A stretch of 64,000 nucleotides of DNA from NCBI RefSeq assembly GCF_004770265.1, contig NZ_RQGQ01000017.1:496001-560000 (forward strand), written 5' to 3'. The notes under the pieces are model-generated. The model did not search any database. It was not told the origin of the DNA and worked only from the letters and a program-made list of their open reading frames with translations. Numbering within the stretch: the stretch's first letter is position 1; the number at the start of each line of letters is the position of its first letter. The stretch is from Leptospira congkakensis (GTDB lineage: Bacteria; Spirochaetota; Leptospiria; Leptospirales; Leptospiraceae). Positions 9,127 through 18,680 of the stretch are shown here, in pieces. The translations under genes and the position numbers were made by a program.

Positions 9127-10050
9127 TTAATACGTCTCTACAAAAAGTTGTTCTTTTTCTTCCAGGTGTTTTTTGAATTCATCATAAGAAAGATCAGTTC
9201 CGCAAGCAGACATGATTTCTTGTATGACTCCTTTTTCCATTCCCTTCGGACCGCCACAAATATAAAACTTACCGTTTCCATTGACAGCATTTTTAATGGA
9301 TTCCGCATTTTCTTTTGCTCTGTGAGTGATGTACATTTTTCCACCGTCAAAAGAATTTTTCTCTTCTCGACTAATTGCCGTTATAAAGTGAAAGTTGGGA
9401 TGGTTTTTTGCCATGTCTTCAAAATAATCACGTAAAACGATTTCATCAGAATAAGGAGCTCCATATACCAACCAAACATTTCCTTGGAAAGAGATTAGTT
9501 TCTGGACGAGAAGTTCTTCCACCATTCCAAAAAATGGACTGATTCCTGTTCCTGTGGCAAAAAAGAAAATATCTCCGGTATAATCCACTTGAGGCAATAG
9601 GAACTTTTTCCCTGCAGGTCCAGTCATCGTCACTGTATCACCAGGTTTCAAATCACAAAGATAATTGGAACAAACACCTTTATGGACTAGGTTTCCATTT
9701 TCATCGTACACATTGTCCCGTTTCACCACGAATTCAATATTGTCTTTGGTTTGACCAAAACTAAACGACGGTGAGGCGATAGAATACAAGCGGATGGTAA
9801 ACGAAGGGTCAGCCGATCCTTTGGCTTGTTTTTCAGGGTCAACACCAGGGGGGATGATTCCTGCACTTTGCCCGATCATATAAGGATAAGTATTATGGTC
9901 TACAGCGATGGTGATTCGATGTACTGCCGAATCTCCTTCCTTCGTTGGGCGTTTGCCCTTTCCTGGTTCGGGAGTCAAACGGGTGTTTGCCAGAACTTGG
10001 GCTAAGATGGGATTGGATTTTTTAAATAAATTGATCTGAGGGGTAAGCAA
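9127..10050 (-). CDS. Plant-type ferredoxin-NADP+ reductase (307 aa)
   Basis: A flavoprotein moving electrons between ferredoxin or flavodoxin and NADP(H). FAD-binding motif RLYSIAS lies near residue 84, followed by [10 protein letters not shown] near 122. The NADP-binding half has [14 protein letters not shown] near 160, YICGGPKGM near 263, and the C-terminal ends in an aromatic residue, VETY, which stacks on the flavin in plastidic-type enzymes. Leptospira is known to have a plastidic-type FNR, so this fits. The start is TTG with GAGG six bases upstream; no in-frame ATG is better placed. The PC4-like gene follows directly. Confidence 0.92.
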   Translation of the reverse strand: MLTPQINLFKKSNPILAQVLANTRLTPEPGKGKRPTKEGDSAVHRITIAVDHNTYPYMIGQSAGIIPPGVDPEKQAKGSADPSFTIRLYSIASPSFSFGQTKDNIEFVVKRDNVYDENGNLVHKGVCSNYLCDLKPGDTVTMTGPAGKKFLLPQVDYTGDIFFFATGTGISPFFGMVEELLVQKLISFQGNVWLVYGAPYSDEIVLRDYFEDMAKNHPNFHFITAISREEKNSFDGGKMYITHRAKENAESIKNAVNGNGKFYICGGPKGMEKGVIQEIMSACGTDLSYDEFKKHLEEKEQLFVETY

Positions 10051-10156
10051 AGTCGTCCTCGTAACGGGTGGTTTTTGGTCAAGTTTGGCATTGCAATTGT
10101 TCGGGAAAAGGAGAAGTTAGAGTTTTCATTTTTCCTCCTCGGAATTATGTCTCTTC

Positions 10157-10184
10157 TTGACTCATTTTTTGGAGTTTTTAAACT
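10157..10184 (+). promoter_or_regulatory. Candidate sigma70 promoter for the 10239/10475 genes
   Basis: TTGACT (10157-10162) and TAAACT (10179-10184) are separated by 16 bases. Transcription would start near 10191, about 48 bases before the first gene. The -10 is the same hexamer as in the hrcA promoter of this window. Confidence 0.5.
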
Positions 10185-10238
10185 TTAGTCATTCCGGCCC
10201 CCTCGCCGATCCTAAAGACAACGGGGAAAACAAATTGC

Positions 10239-10460
10239 ATGAGATCGACTGAAGCACAAGAAAAGAAACCGTTGCCACTTCCCAATACCGTACTTCATCA
10301 AAAATTGGAATCATTCACAAACTCGATGATCCAATCGATGCAAACCAAAACAAAAGAAGAAAAATCCTGGGCCGTTCTCTCCATGTCAGGGGAAATTTTA
10401 GCTCACGGCCATAAACTTCCACAAATCGACCGTAATTCCGATTCCTTATTTTCTATCTAA
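10239..10460 (+). CDS. Small hypothetical protein (73 aa)
   Basis: No known family recognised. The chain is soluble, has no signal peptide, begins with a basic/proline segment (RSTEAQEKKPLPLP) and continues into a predicted helix LHQKLESFTNSMIQSMQTK. Support comes from the upstream promoter-like pair, a GGGGAA sequence about 11 bases before the ATG, and the position 14 bases before the DUF3015 gene on the same strand. It is probably the first gene of a two-gene transcript. Confidence 0.5.
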   Translation: MRSTEAQEKKPLPLPNTVLHQKLESFTNSMIQSMQTKTKEEKSWAVLSMSGEILAHGHKLPQIDRNSDSLFSI

Positions 10461-10474
10461 TTTTCGAGGTTTAT

Positions 10475-10999
10475 ATGTCTAGACTCGGTATCCGTATTTT
10501 CGTCAACATTCAACTAGCGCTTGTTAGTGTAATTTGGTTTACAATTTCTAATCCAGTTTCTGCAGAACCTTATGGGATGGCCGGCTGTGGGCTTGGGTCT
10601 ATGGTACCAGTTTGGAAAAATGACATTGGCCAAGTTTTGGCAGCTACCACGAACGGAAGTTTGTCTTCTCAAACTTTTGGAATCACTTCAGGAACATCGA
10701 ATTGTACAACAGATGGGATTGTTCGTGCCGATCGAATTCAGGAAGTTTTTGTTACTTATAACGAAGGCCCTCTGGAAGTGGAGACAACTAGAGGAACAGG
10801 GGAAAGAATTAGAACCATTGCATCTTTGTTAGGTTGTCCAACTCATGACCAAGAACTAGGAAAGTTAATGAAAGAACAACATTCTTATATTTTTGAATTA
10901 ACAAATGATGACTCTGTTCCAAGATCCAAATTAATTTTATCTAGGTTAAAATCAAAAATTGCCGAAGATCCAACTTTAAAACAAGCTTGTTTGTATTAA
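10475..10999 (+). CDS. DUF3015 family exported protein (174 aa)
   Basis: A signal peptide (hydrophobic core LALVSVIWFTISNPVSAE) precedes a mature domain with the DUF3015 hallmarks: YGMAGCGLGSMV at the N-terminus and QTFGITSGTSNC about 40 residues later. Two further Cys (LLGCP and the C-terminal ACLY) could form disulphides. Function of the family is unknown; members are periplasmic or surface proteins of proteobacteria and spirochaetes. The TAA stop shares the bases TTAA with the TAA of the convergent HEARH gene. Confidence 0.8.
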   Translation: MSRLGIRIFVNIQLALVSVIWFTISNPVSAEPYGMAGCGLGSMVPVWKNDIGQVLAATTNGSLSSQTFGITSGTSNCTTDGIVRADRIQEVFVTYNEGPLEVETTRGTGERIRTIASLLGCPTHDQELGKLMKEQHSYIFELTNDDSVPRSKLILSRLKSKIAEDPTLKQACLY

Positions 11000-11640
11000 T
11001 CGCGAATAACTCGCGAAATTTCAGAATTGTATCTATGTGCTGCCTCTGTTTGGTTGAGATATCCGTAAGCACCTAACTCAAATAAAAACGCAGCCGTAAT
11101 TCCATAACTTCCATCCACAACGGAATCACAGCCCTTTTTCCCTGCGGGATGAATGTTCCAATCACGGGGATTCAAAAATTGGAAATTTTCCGGACAAACG
11201 ACATGACTATAATTTTTGCCATCAGCATGTCTTGCTTCATGTAGCAGAACCAAAACACGATCCAATCGATTAAGGTTAAAAAACGGTCTTCCTAATAAAA
11301 CATCTCCATCTTGATACATCGCAATGTATTCACCTGTGGAACCGAAAGAATATTTTTTGATTCGTGACTGGATCCAACGGGAAAGTTTTTTTCCTGAAAA
11401 TCCAAACTTAAATATAGATTCGAATTGAGTGAGTTTGTTGTAAGTGGATTTATCTATTTTGATTTTTTTGGGTTCGATTGATTCCAAATAAGAAAAAGAT
11501 TCTTTTAAAACTTTAGATTGTTTTGCATTTAACTTGGATTCATCGGCGTACAAAACGACACCAGAAAGCAGATAAAGAGCAAGAACAAGGAATGGTGTTT
11601 TATGAGAACTGAGTTCAAAAAGTGGCTTGGAGTCCACCAT
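10996..11640 (-). CDS. Exported HExxH-motif protein, putative metallopeptidase-like (214 aa)
   Basis: An N-terminal hydrophobic stretch ([20 protein letters not shown]) acts as a signal or anchor. The central helix [13 protein letters not shown] contains HEARH, an HExxH zinc-peptidase signature; a third ligand is not obvious. Cys residues in VVCPENF and KKGCDSV may pair. Family not recognised. It is the last gene of the minus-strand group with the TonB-dependent receptor, overlapping that gene by 26 bases, so it may process a protein or ligand linked to uptake. Peptidase activity is inference from the motif alone. Confidence 0.65.
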   Translation of the reverse strand: MVDSKPLFELSSHKTPFLVLALYLLSGVVLYADESKLNAKQSKVLKESFSYLESIEPKKIKIDKSTYNKLTQFESIFKFGFSGKKLSRWIQSRIKKYSFGSTGEYIAMYQDGDVLLGRPFFNLNRLDRVLVLLHEARHADGKNYSHVVCPENFQFLNPRDWNIHPAGKKGCDSVVDGSYGITAAFLFELGAYGYLNQTEAAHRYNSEISRVIRD

Positions 11641-13798
11641 AGTAAAACCTGGGACGAATAGGATTGTATGTAAGCTCGTATTGGTCTAGGACGTTGTCTA
11701 CTCCTAAAAACAAAGACATCCTTCCGTCGAAGAATTTTTTCTCCATTCTAACGTTGAGAAGGGTAAAAGCCTTTCCATAAACAACTTTGTTATTCTCTTC
11801 TACGCTTTTGGTTTGTTGGTCAATGAGAGCTGTACTGGATCCCGCAGTAAATTCGTTGGTTGTACTATAAAACGGACGTTTGTCTAAACGTTTGGCACGA
11901 AGTGCAAATTCCCAGCCACCGGGTGCATTTACAAAAAAGTTCATTGTTCCTTGGTGTAAGGCTCTTCCTTCCAATGGTCTATCGGTTGTTAGATCTCTAG
12001 TATCTGTTTGGTTGTAACCAAGTTCCAAAGCAAAATATTTTAGAAATCGAACTCGGGAACCTGCTTCCACACCTCTAGTATAAGCGCGTTGAACGTTCTT
12101 TAATTGGAAGTTGGCAAATTCACTGGTTCTTGTTCCAAAACTGTATTGGATGAGATCGGTAATATCATTTCGAAATACACTTAAGGATAAGGTCCAAAAT
12201 TTATAGGGAGTGTATTCTATGTCTGCGTTAACCGTTGTTGATTTTTCAGGTCTAAGTTTGTCATTTCCATCGACGACGTAACCGACACCAGGGTTTTCAA
12301 AACGTAAGTATAATTCTCGGAAAGAGGGTGGTCGAAATCCCTTTCCATAACTAGCACGAAAAACTAAGTTACTTGTGATATCAACTTTGGTTGCAATTTT
12401 TGGTGTGGTTTGTCCGCCAAATTGAGAGTCCACATCGTGACGAACCCCTGGAACGAGTCGCCAAACAAAACCTTGGCGCCAAAGAACCCATTCATCTTGA
12501 ATGAATGCAGCTCTCCTGGTTCGGTAAGCATTTCGTCTTTGTAATCTGTCTGATTGTAACTCTTCCGAATAAGATTCTACCCCAGCAGTGATCATATGAT
12601 CATTATTAATCTCGTGATCGATTTGAGCGACACCTTGCGATGAAAATTCATTTGTGAGTTCTTTCACATCCAACTCATTAGAATTTCTTTGGTCTAATTT
12701 ATAGTGATTTTCCCAACGAGAGAAGTTTCCTCGAAAGGATACCATATTCCGTTTTCCATAAGCATACTCAATAGCACCTAACCCAAGAAAGTCGTTCGTT
12801 AAATTGGTTCTATCAAAAACACCACCATTGGCTCTCGAATCAATCCCTGCTTGGTTTCGATTTAAGTAATTGATTCCTGTTTTTACTTTAAGGGGACCAT
12901 CTGGATTGAAAATCATGTTCCCGCCTATATTGGCATCTTGGAACGCATTTCCGGTAGTAGCAGGAGTTTTGGGATCTAAATCATAAGCAGCAGATTGGTT
13001 GAACCCACCAAAAAAATTTGTAGCTACAAATTCATTTTTGAAACCCACATCGGCGATCATGTTCTTTTCACCTTGAGTTCCAAAATTGGTTTGTCTTCCG
13101 TTTCCATAAGAAGTTCGGAATTGGTAGTGTTCAGGTTTTTCCGCTTGTTTGGTGATGATATTGATCACACCACCGATGGCATCAGCACCATACAAAGAAG
13201 AGGAACTTCCTTTTACAATTTCAATTCGTTCAATATTTTGAACTTTAAATCGAGTGAGGTCAATTGTGTTGTTCAAACGACCCGCAACACGTTGTCCATC
13301 TACGAGAAAAAGAACATATTTGGAATCGAGACCAAGCATTTGGATTTGGGATCCACCAAAAAATGGTGTTACGTTGATCCCTAGTTGGGTATCAAGCACC
13401 TCACCTAAGTTACGCGCTCCTGTTTGTTCAATTCGTTTCCTAGAAATGACTTCTGTTGCAACAGCAGAATCTTTTAGCCTTCGTTCACCACGAGACCCTG
13501 TGACCACAATTCCGTTTTTATTATCTAAATCTTTAAATCTATCTGCTTCCTCGGTGGTCGGAGGAGTGGTTGTATCAACATTTCCTGTTTCTGGAACGGG
13601 AGTCGTTGTTCCTGTTGTTGGGGCATTCGGATCTTTCGCCGGTTCAGATTCTTTAGGAACAGGAATGGTATTGGGCGTTTGGTCAGTAGTTTTGGTATTT
13701 TTTCCCGTATCTTTGGGACGTGTTTGGGAATGAACCTCTCCTATAAAAAGTACAAAGAGGCAAAGAATGGGAAATAGAAACTGAATGAAAGAATGCAT
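11615..13798 (-). CDS. TonB-dependent outer-membrane receptor, probable haem/iron uptake (727 aa)
   Basis: A signal peptide ([20 protein letters not shown]) is followed by a Pro/Thr-rich linker of about 60 residues, a plug domain ([25 protein letters not shown] split over residues 95-125, then [24 protein letters not shown] and GGVINIITK), and a 22-strand type barrel ending in an aromatic residue (LQATF). The barrel loop [14 protein letters not shown] with LRPEKS is typical of the FecA/BtuB/CirA group. The preceding gene encodes an HmuY-like haem-binding lipoprotein and its stop overlaps this start as TAATG, which supports haem as ligand. The Pro/Thr linker before the plug is unusual in length. 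A start six codons upstream is also possible. Confidence 0.9.
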   Translation of the reverse strand: MHSFIQFLFPILCLFVLFIGEVHSQTRPKDTGKNTKTTDQTPNTIPVPKESEPAKDPNAPTTGTTTPVPETGNVDTTTPPTTEEADRFKDLDNKNGIVVTGSRGERRLKDSAVATEVISRKRIEQTGARNLGEVLDTQLGINVTPFFGGSQIQMLGLDSKYVLFLVDGQRVAGRLNNTIDLTRFKVQNIERIEIVKGSSSSLYGADAIGGVINIITKQAEKPEHYQFRTSYGNGRQTNFGTQGEKNMIADVGFKNEFVATNFFGGFNQSAAYDLDPKTPATTGNAFQDANIGGNMIFNPDGPLKVKTGINYLNRNQAGIDSRANGGVFDRTNLTNDFLGLGAIEYAYGKRNMVSFRGNFSRWENHYKLDQRNSNELDVKELTNEFSSQGVAQIDHEINNDHMITAGVESYSEELQSDRLQRRNAYRTRRAAFIQDEWVLWRQGFVWRLVPGVRHDVDSQFGGQTTPKIATKVDITSNLVFRASYGKGFRPPSFRELYLRFENPGVGYVVDGNDKLRPEKSTTVNADIEYTPYKFWTLSLSVFRNDITDLIQYSFGTRTSEFANFQLKNVQRAYTRGVEAGSRVRFLKYFALELGYNQTDTRDLTTDRPLEGRALHQGTMNFFVNAPGGWEFALRAKRLDKRPFYSTTNEFTAGSSTALIDQQTKSVEENNKVVYGKAFTLLNVRMEKKFFDGRMSLFLGVDNVLDQYELTYNPIRPRFYYGGLQATF

Positions 13799-14454
13799 TA
13801 GGGAAGTTTTTTCCATCGGATGGTCGGATAACCAGAAGTTCCCGCATCACTATAATAATTTTCGATATGAATGGCGTAAGTAGAAAGGCCTGTTCCTCCT
13901 CGAATGAGAAAGACATCAGGTTTCGGAGTTAAGAATCCAATGGTATAATAATACCACTCAGTAACGAGGCCATTTCCTACAAAGGTTGCTCCTGCTCCAC
14001 CAATACCTTGTGTGGTAGTGGCTGCATCGATTGTAAATGTGTTACACCCTTGGCTTGCTGCAGAATTGGAACTTGCAACTCCAAAATCGGTTGTACTACT
14101 TTTACATGCTCCGCCTAAACCAAAACGATTGGTTTCGCCAGAATTTGTAGCAACCTTGTATCTGTTAAATGCAACATCCCAGGTAAGGGAATCTTTTTCT
14201 GAAAATGGGATTTGTTTATTTCCTTCAAACTGAAAGTAAATATAAAAATCTAAATTGGTTGCGTTGAACCTAGTTGTATAACTTCCATCGCCATTGGCGC
14301 GTGAAAAAACAATTTTATCTAAAGCATTGGGATTCCCAGCATTGACCAGATTGGTGACCAATTGGTTTACAAACAAATCCCCATCTGACAAGGCAGACTC
14401 CTGCCTTGCACAGAAACTCAATAGGAAAAGAATTCCAAAGATAAAAAACTTCAA
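13798..14454 (-). CDS. HmuY-like haem-binding lipoprotein (218 aa)
   Basis: The lipobox is FLLSFC with Cys15 or so, followed by a flexible start. The domain resembles the HmuY family: an early strand pair with FYIYFQFE, the signature [15 protein letters not shown] near residue 90, and C-terminal strands YAIHIENYY ... PTIRWKKL. In Porphyromonas gingivalis HmuY takes haem from host proteins and passes it to the receptor HmuR. Here the next gene is a TonB-dependent receptor, giving the same pairing. An internal Cys pair (GGACKSS, SQGCNTF) may form a disulphide. The haem ligands cannot be assigned by eye. The gene lies 6 bases after the preceding lipoprotein gene. Confidence 0.8.
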   Translation of the reverse strand: MKFFIFGILFLLSFCARQESALSDGDLFVNQLVTNLVNAGNPNALDKIVFSRANGDGSYTTRFNATNLDFYIYFQFEGNKQIPFSEKDSLTWDVAFNRYKVATNSGETNRFGLGGACKSSTTDFGVASSNSAASQGCNTFTIDAATTTQGIGGAGATFVGNGLVTEWYYYTIGFLTPKPDVFLIRGGTGLSTYAIHIENYYSDAGTSGYPTIRWKKLP

Positions 14455-14460
14455 ATTTCT

Positions 14461-15003
14461 TTATAAGCCTGCAACAGTATAAGTTACGCTAGCTGCTTGT
14501 CCACGGGATGGAATTGCATAAAAGAAAATATAATAATCAGCAGCTACTGTAAAATTGATAGATCCTGATCCAGAAACTGTATACGAATTAGTGAACTCAC
14601 TATTAGTATCACTTAGACTTGTAGTTGTAAAACCAGTTCTAGTGGAAGTAGTTAGTGGGCAAGCTGAGGATTGGTATACGATTACAAAAGAATTTCCGTT
14701 AAGAGCAACAGAGGTTCCGTTTTTTGCAGTGATTTTGAGTGCTGCCGTTTGGTGACCTACAACTGGGACAGAACCCATTTTGCTGATAGTCGCTACCCCG
14801 TTTGCAGTCACTGCACTTTGCCAAGTGTTGATACTTGCTCTTGGAGGTGCTGTAACTGTGCAATCACCAGAAGAAGTAGTCAACGCAGCAAGAGCAAGGA
14901 GAGCAGTGTTGTCGTCCTCTTCTTTTTTCTCGCATTGTAGGGAGAGTCCGGCTACCAAACTTAAAAGGATTAGTAATTTTGTCTTATTTTGAAGGGATTT
15001 CAT
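14461..15003 (-). CDS. Hypothetical lipoprotein, first gene of the haem-uptake-like operon (180 aa)
   Basis: A lipobox GLSLQC follows a hydrophobic signal; mature residues start CEKKEEDD and are followed by a Thr/Ser-rich, beta-rich region with two Cys (GDCTVTA and SSACPLT). No family recognised; the fold resembles small surface beta-sandwich lipoproteins. The start is the ATG with GAGG five bases upstream, 36 bases inside a longer reading frame. It stands 6 bases before the HmuY-like gene, so it is very likely co-expressed and may be an accessory haem or iron lipoprotein. Confidence 0.65.
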   Translation of the reverse strand: MKSLQNKTKLLILLSLVAGLSLQCEKKEEDDNTALLALAALTTSSGDCTVTAPPRASINTWQSAVTANGVATISKMGSVPVVGHQTAALKITAKNGTSVALNGNSFVIVYQSSACPLTTSTRTGFTTTSLSDTNSEFTNSYTVSGSGSINFTVAADYYIFFYAIPSRGQAASVTYTVAGL

Positions 15004-15041
15004 AGAACCTCGGTCTTTTTTATCCAAACTTGGGTACAAGT

Positions 15042-15060
15042 AATGAGAATCAAATTCATT
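15042..15060. promoter_or_regulatory. Fur-box-like inverted repeat upstream of the HmuY/TonB receptor operon
   Basis: AATGAGAATCAAATTCATT lies 39-57 bases upstream of the first gene of the operon. Its outer arms AATGA/TCATT are perfectly inverted. Compared with the E. coli Fur consensus part AATGATAATCATTATC it matches 12 of 16 positions. Fur-type regulation is inference. Confidence 0.4.
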
Positions 15061-15242
15061 TTACCGTTGGATTAAATTTTTTCAGGAACTGACAAAATCA
15101 TGACAGATTCCCTGGGAATGTACGAACTTTGGTCTTTTATGTTTCGTAAGCCAGCATGAGATTGTATCGATCATAGAGATCAGCTTACTATCAAAAAAAT
15201 CAATTGTAAGGAAAAGGATTTGTCGTCTACTATGCCAAGGTC

Positions 15243-17699
15243 ATGTCGCTCAAACAAATTACGATCTATATCGAAGAGGCAAACCATCAATTTTATAATC
15301 AATTACTACGCGACATAACGAACATTGAATCTTGTAATGTTCATAGTTTTCATTCCATCTTAGATATCAAACCTGGAACCATTAAAGAGTCAGCTGTCTT
15401 CTTATTTTGGAATGATCCTAAAGTTCTAGAGAAACAAAAATTCATTTTTGAACAATTTCCAGAATCACCCTATATATTATTATCAGTAACACCATTAACT
15501 CCTACCGAGTTGGAACAAGCAGCCCATCCTACCTTTCTGCATCTCGCAGAACCAACCTATTCTGTTGGAATTTTAGACTTAATTTTAAATTTTGCTGAAA
15601 GGCTCATAGAAGATATGAACCGATCGATTGCTTATGACAAAATTAGAGAAAAAGTAATCGTCCTTCAAAATGTTTTTGAAGAATCGTTAGACATTTTGAT
15701 GCAGATTGATCCTGGTACCAATCAGATCATCAACGCCAACAAACAAGCAGTAGTTGTATTAGAGTATCCTCTTGAAGAAATTGTAGGCAAAGAATTTTCA
15801 TTTTTTATGCCTCCTGTTGAGGTAGATGAGGATGAAGAATTTGAAGGAAATCTAATTGAAAGTACTGCCTTAAAAACTAAGTTAGGAAAGTTGATACCAA
15901 CAGAGTCTTCTTTTCGATTATTTCCAGTAAATGGTAAAATGGCGATTTGGGCAACGTTCCGTGATATCACAGAAAGAAAACGATCCCAAGAACAAGTAAA
16001 AAATCAAAAAGCATTCTATGAATTTATTCTAGATAACTTGGACTCTGACATTGCAGTGTTAAATTCCAATTATCAATATGAATATACAAATCCTGTTTTT
16101 TTATCGAATAAAGAAACTCGTAAGTGGTTGTTTAAAAAAACAGATGCCGAACTGGCAGAAAAATTAGAACTTCCAGCAGAGTTTCATGAAAAACGAAAAA
16201 AATATTTAGATGTTGCTGCCAAAGAAAACGAAATTGTTCAATTTGAAGAACTTGTTCAAGATAGTAACGATAAAGTAACGTATTTATTGAGAAAATACAT
16301 TCCTATTGATGATGCAGAAACTAATAAAAAAAGTTTTATCAGTTTTGGTGTTGATATTACAGAAAGAAAGCTATCAGAAGAGAGAATCAGTTATTTAGCT
16401 TATTACGACGCACTGACTGGGCTTTCTAATCGAACATTATTCATCGATCATGCAAACCAAGCTTTAAAAAATCATAAATCAACAGAGACCTTACTTGCTT
16501 TTTACTTTTTTGATATTGATAACTTTAAGTTTATCAATGATAGTTTGGGTCATACCAAAGGTGATATTCTTTTACAAATGGTAGCCGCCAGACTCAAACG
16601 TGTGATGACAGAGGTTGACACTGTTGCTAGGTTTGGCGGAGATGAGTTCGCTATTTTAAAAGTAGATGTTTTAAATAAAAGTGCCGCAGCTGAATTTGCA
16701 CAAAAGATTTTAGATATTTTAAGCCAACCATTTCATATCATGGGTCGTGATTTATTCACAACCATCAGTATGGGAATTGCACTTTCTCCTAATGATGGAG
16801 TTTCTACTTCCGAGTTATTAAAAAATTCGGATATGGCAATGTACAAAGCCAAAGAACTCGGTAGAAACAATTTTAAATTTTATACCAATGAACTCATCCT
16901 TCGTTCTGAAAAAAGATTGTACATCGAAAATTCATTACGTAAGGCCATTCAAAACGAAGAACTCATTCTTTTTTTCCAACCAAAAATTTCTACTGTGACC
17001 AATCAGGTTTGTGGTGCAGAAGCACTAATTCGTTGGAAACATCCAGAACGCGGTTGGGTTCCTCCTGTAGAATTCATTCCTGTTGCTGAAGATTCTGGTA
17101 TAATCGAAAGAATTGGTGATTGGGTTTTAGAAGAAGCTTGTCGGTTAAAAAAGGAATGGAACTGTCAAGATCTACCATCCTTTCCTGTAAGTATCAATGT
17201 AAGTGGAAAACAACTAGCGCGCACTAATTGGTCTCAACGTGTTCAGGCAACAATTCTCCAATTTGGTATTCGTCCTGAAGAAATCGAGTTGGAATTGACC
17301 GAAAGTTCCATCATGGAGAATCCAGAAAAAAGTATCGAAGCTTTTGAATACTTAGCAGGTCTTGGAATCAAGGTTTCCATTGATGATTTTGGAACTGGAT
17401 ATAGTTCTTTGAGTTACCTGAAAAAAATCAATGCAGATGTTCTAAAAATTGATAGATCCTTTGTGATTGATTTGGAAATAAACGAAGATGATCGAGCTAT
17501 TTGTAAGGCCATTATCAATATGGCACATTCTTTGGGTATGGAAGTCATTGCAGAAGGTGTAGAAAACCCTGTTCAAAGGGATTTGTTGCATGATTTGGGA
17601 TGCCATATGATCCAAGGTTATCTTTATAGCAAACCTCTACCTGCTGAAGATTTTGTTACATTCGTTAAAAATTTTAACGAATCCGCTAAAACAAAATAG
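15243..17699 (+). CDS. PAS-PAS-GGDEF-EAL cyclic-di-GMP enzyme (818 aa)
   Basis: Order of domains: an N-terminal region of about 120 residues without a clear family (receiver-like in size but lacking the phospho-Asp motifs I would expect), PAS near 155-255 ending in FRDITERKR, a second PAS near 260-380 ending in GVDITERKL, GGDEF near 385-545 with an intact RFGGDEFAI, and EAL near 560-810 with AEALIRW, ELELTESS, DDFGTGYSS and IAEGVEN. Both catalytic sites look intact, so it could make and break cyclic-di-GMP. The inhibitory RxxD before GGDEF is replaced (TEVD). No transmembrane segments are seen, so it is cytoplasmic. An M23 peptidase gene follows 15 bases later. Confidence 0.92.
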   Translation: MSLKQITIYIEEANHQFYNQLLRDITNIESCNVHSFHSILDIKPGTIKESAVFLFWNDPKVLEKQKFIFEQFPESPYILLSVTPLTPTELEQAAHPTFLHLAEPTYSVGILDLILNFAERLIEDMNRSIAYDKIREKVIVLQNVFEESLDILMQIDPGTNQIINANKQAVVVLEYPLEEIVGKEFSFFMPPVEVDEDEEFEGNLIESTALKTKLGKLIPTESSFRLFPVNGKMAIWATFRDITERKRSQEQVKNQKAFYEFILDNLDSDIAVLNSNYQYEYTNPVFLSNKETRKWLFKKTDAELAEKLELPAEFHEKRKKYLDVAAKENEIVQFEELVQDSNDKVTYLLRKYIPIDDAETNKKSFISFGVDITERKLSEERISYLAYYDALTGLSNRTLFIDHANQALKNHKSTETLLAFYFFDIDNFKFINDSLGHTKGDILLQMVAARLKRVMTEVDTVARFGGDEFAILKVDVLNKSAAAEFAQKILDILSQPFHIMGRDLFTTISMGIALSPNDGVSTSELLKNSDMAMYKAKELGRNNFKFYTNELILRSEKRLYIENSLRKAIQNEELILFFQPKISTVTNQVCGAEALIRWKHPERGWVPPVEFIPVAEDSGIIERIGDWVLEEACRLKKEWNCQDLPSFPVSINVSGKQLARTNWSQRVQATILQFGIRPEEIELELTESSIMENPEKSIEAFEYLAGLGIKVSIDDFGTGYSSLSYLKKINADVLKIDRSFVIDLEINEDDRAICKAIINMAHSLGMEVIAEGVENPVQRDLLHDLGCHMIQGYLYSKPLPAEDFVTFVKNFNESAKTK

Positions 17700-17714
17700 C
17701 CGAAGTTTAAAGAG

Positions 17715-18680
17715 ATGATACGGTTCTTATCTTTTATAATTTTAATTTTATCTTTTGTACGTGCTGTTCCTGCGGAATCTCGCGAGGTGAAAAAAAAATC
17801 GGCAAAAGTATCTCCCACCAATTACTTCGTAAAAAAAGAAGAAAAGAATTTTTCGCTCCTGATGGAAGCGAGACGATTTGGAAGGGGAGAGGTGATTTTC
17901 CTTCGATTAACTCCAAAAGATAAAAAATGGATTAATGAATCCTTTAAAGTTAGTTGGCTTGGAAAAGATGTGATCCTAACCAAAAGGGAAAAGAGTATGG
18001 TTGCTTTTTTGCCTGTTTCTCCTGATACACCAGCAGGGGCCATGACCCTCGAAATTGTATCAAAAATCTTTTTTGTCAAACGAGGACAAAAACAATACCA
18101 AATCATCTTAGAACCAACCAAGTTTCAAGTAATCAAAAAAAACCAACAGATCAAAGTGGATGAAAAGTTTGTAACAAAAGAACTTCCTAAAGAAACTTTG
18201 GATTTTATCCAAGAATGTAAAACTGCAAAAGAAGCTGCTTTTGCGAAACAAAGTCCCTTACAATTCGCGAACAATTTTAAAAATCCTTTAGAAAAAATAT
18301 TTATTACTAGTAAATTCTATGTTAGGCGAGACTATAATAACAAACAAGGTCGCCCACATGGTGGAGTAGACTTTCGTGGAAAAACAGGAACACCGATTTT
18401 TGCGATCCAAGATGGGGTTGTGGTTCTTGCGAGAAAAACTTATTATGAAGGAAATTTTACCATTGTAGATCATGGGAATAAAATCTTTTCCTTCTATATG
18501 CACCAAGATGAAATCAAAGTCAAAGTAGGTGATGTTGTAAAACAAGGTCAGATCATTGGAGCTGTAGGTACTACGGGAATGTCGACTGGACCTCACCTCC
18601 ACTTAGGTGCCAAAATCAATGACACACTTGTGGATCCTCTTTCTTTGATCGCCTTACAGTCGATTGCCGAATCGAATTGA
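17715..18680 (+). CDS. M23 (LytM) family peptidase, exported (321 aa)
   Basis: A signal peptide (FLSFIILILSFVRAVPAE) precedes about 180 residues of beta-rich region and a C-terminal LytM domain. Zinc ligands are visible as RPHGGVDF (HxxxD) near residue 215 and HLHLGAK near 298, with HQDE in between supplying the catalytic His. Such enzymes cut peptidoglycan cross-bridges, or act as activators when degenerate; here the ligands are complete. It follows the GGDEF-EAL gene by 15 bases and its end overlaps the convergent membrane-protein gene by 27 bases. Confidence 0.87.
   Translation: MIRFLSFIILILSFVRAVPAESREVKKKSAKVSPTNYFVKKEEKNFSLLMEARRFGRGEVIFLRLTPKDKKWINESFKVSWLGKDVILTKREKSMVAFLPVSPDTPAGAMTLEIVSKIFFVKRGQKQYQIILEPTKFQVIKKNQQIKVDEKFVTKELPKETLDFIQECKTAKEAAFAKQSPLQFANNFKNPLEKIFITSKFYVRRDYNNKQGRPHGGVDFRGKTGTPIFAIQDGVVVLARKTYYEGNFTIVDHGNKIFSFYMHQDEIKVKVGDVVKQGQIIGAVGTTGMSTGPHLHLGAKINDTLVDPLSLIALQSIAESN

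Noticed and set aside
13254..13733. 159-codon frame on the plus strand
   Set aside because: Antisense to the plug and linker of the TonB-dependent receptor; composition mirrors the Pro/Thr linker and no start signal is present.
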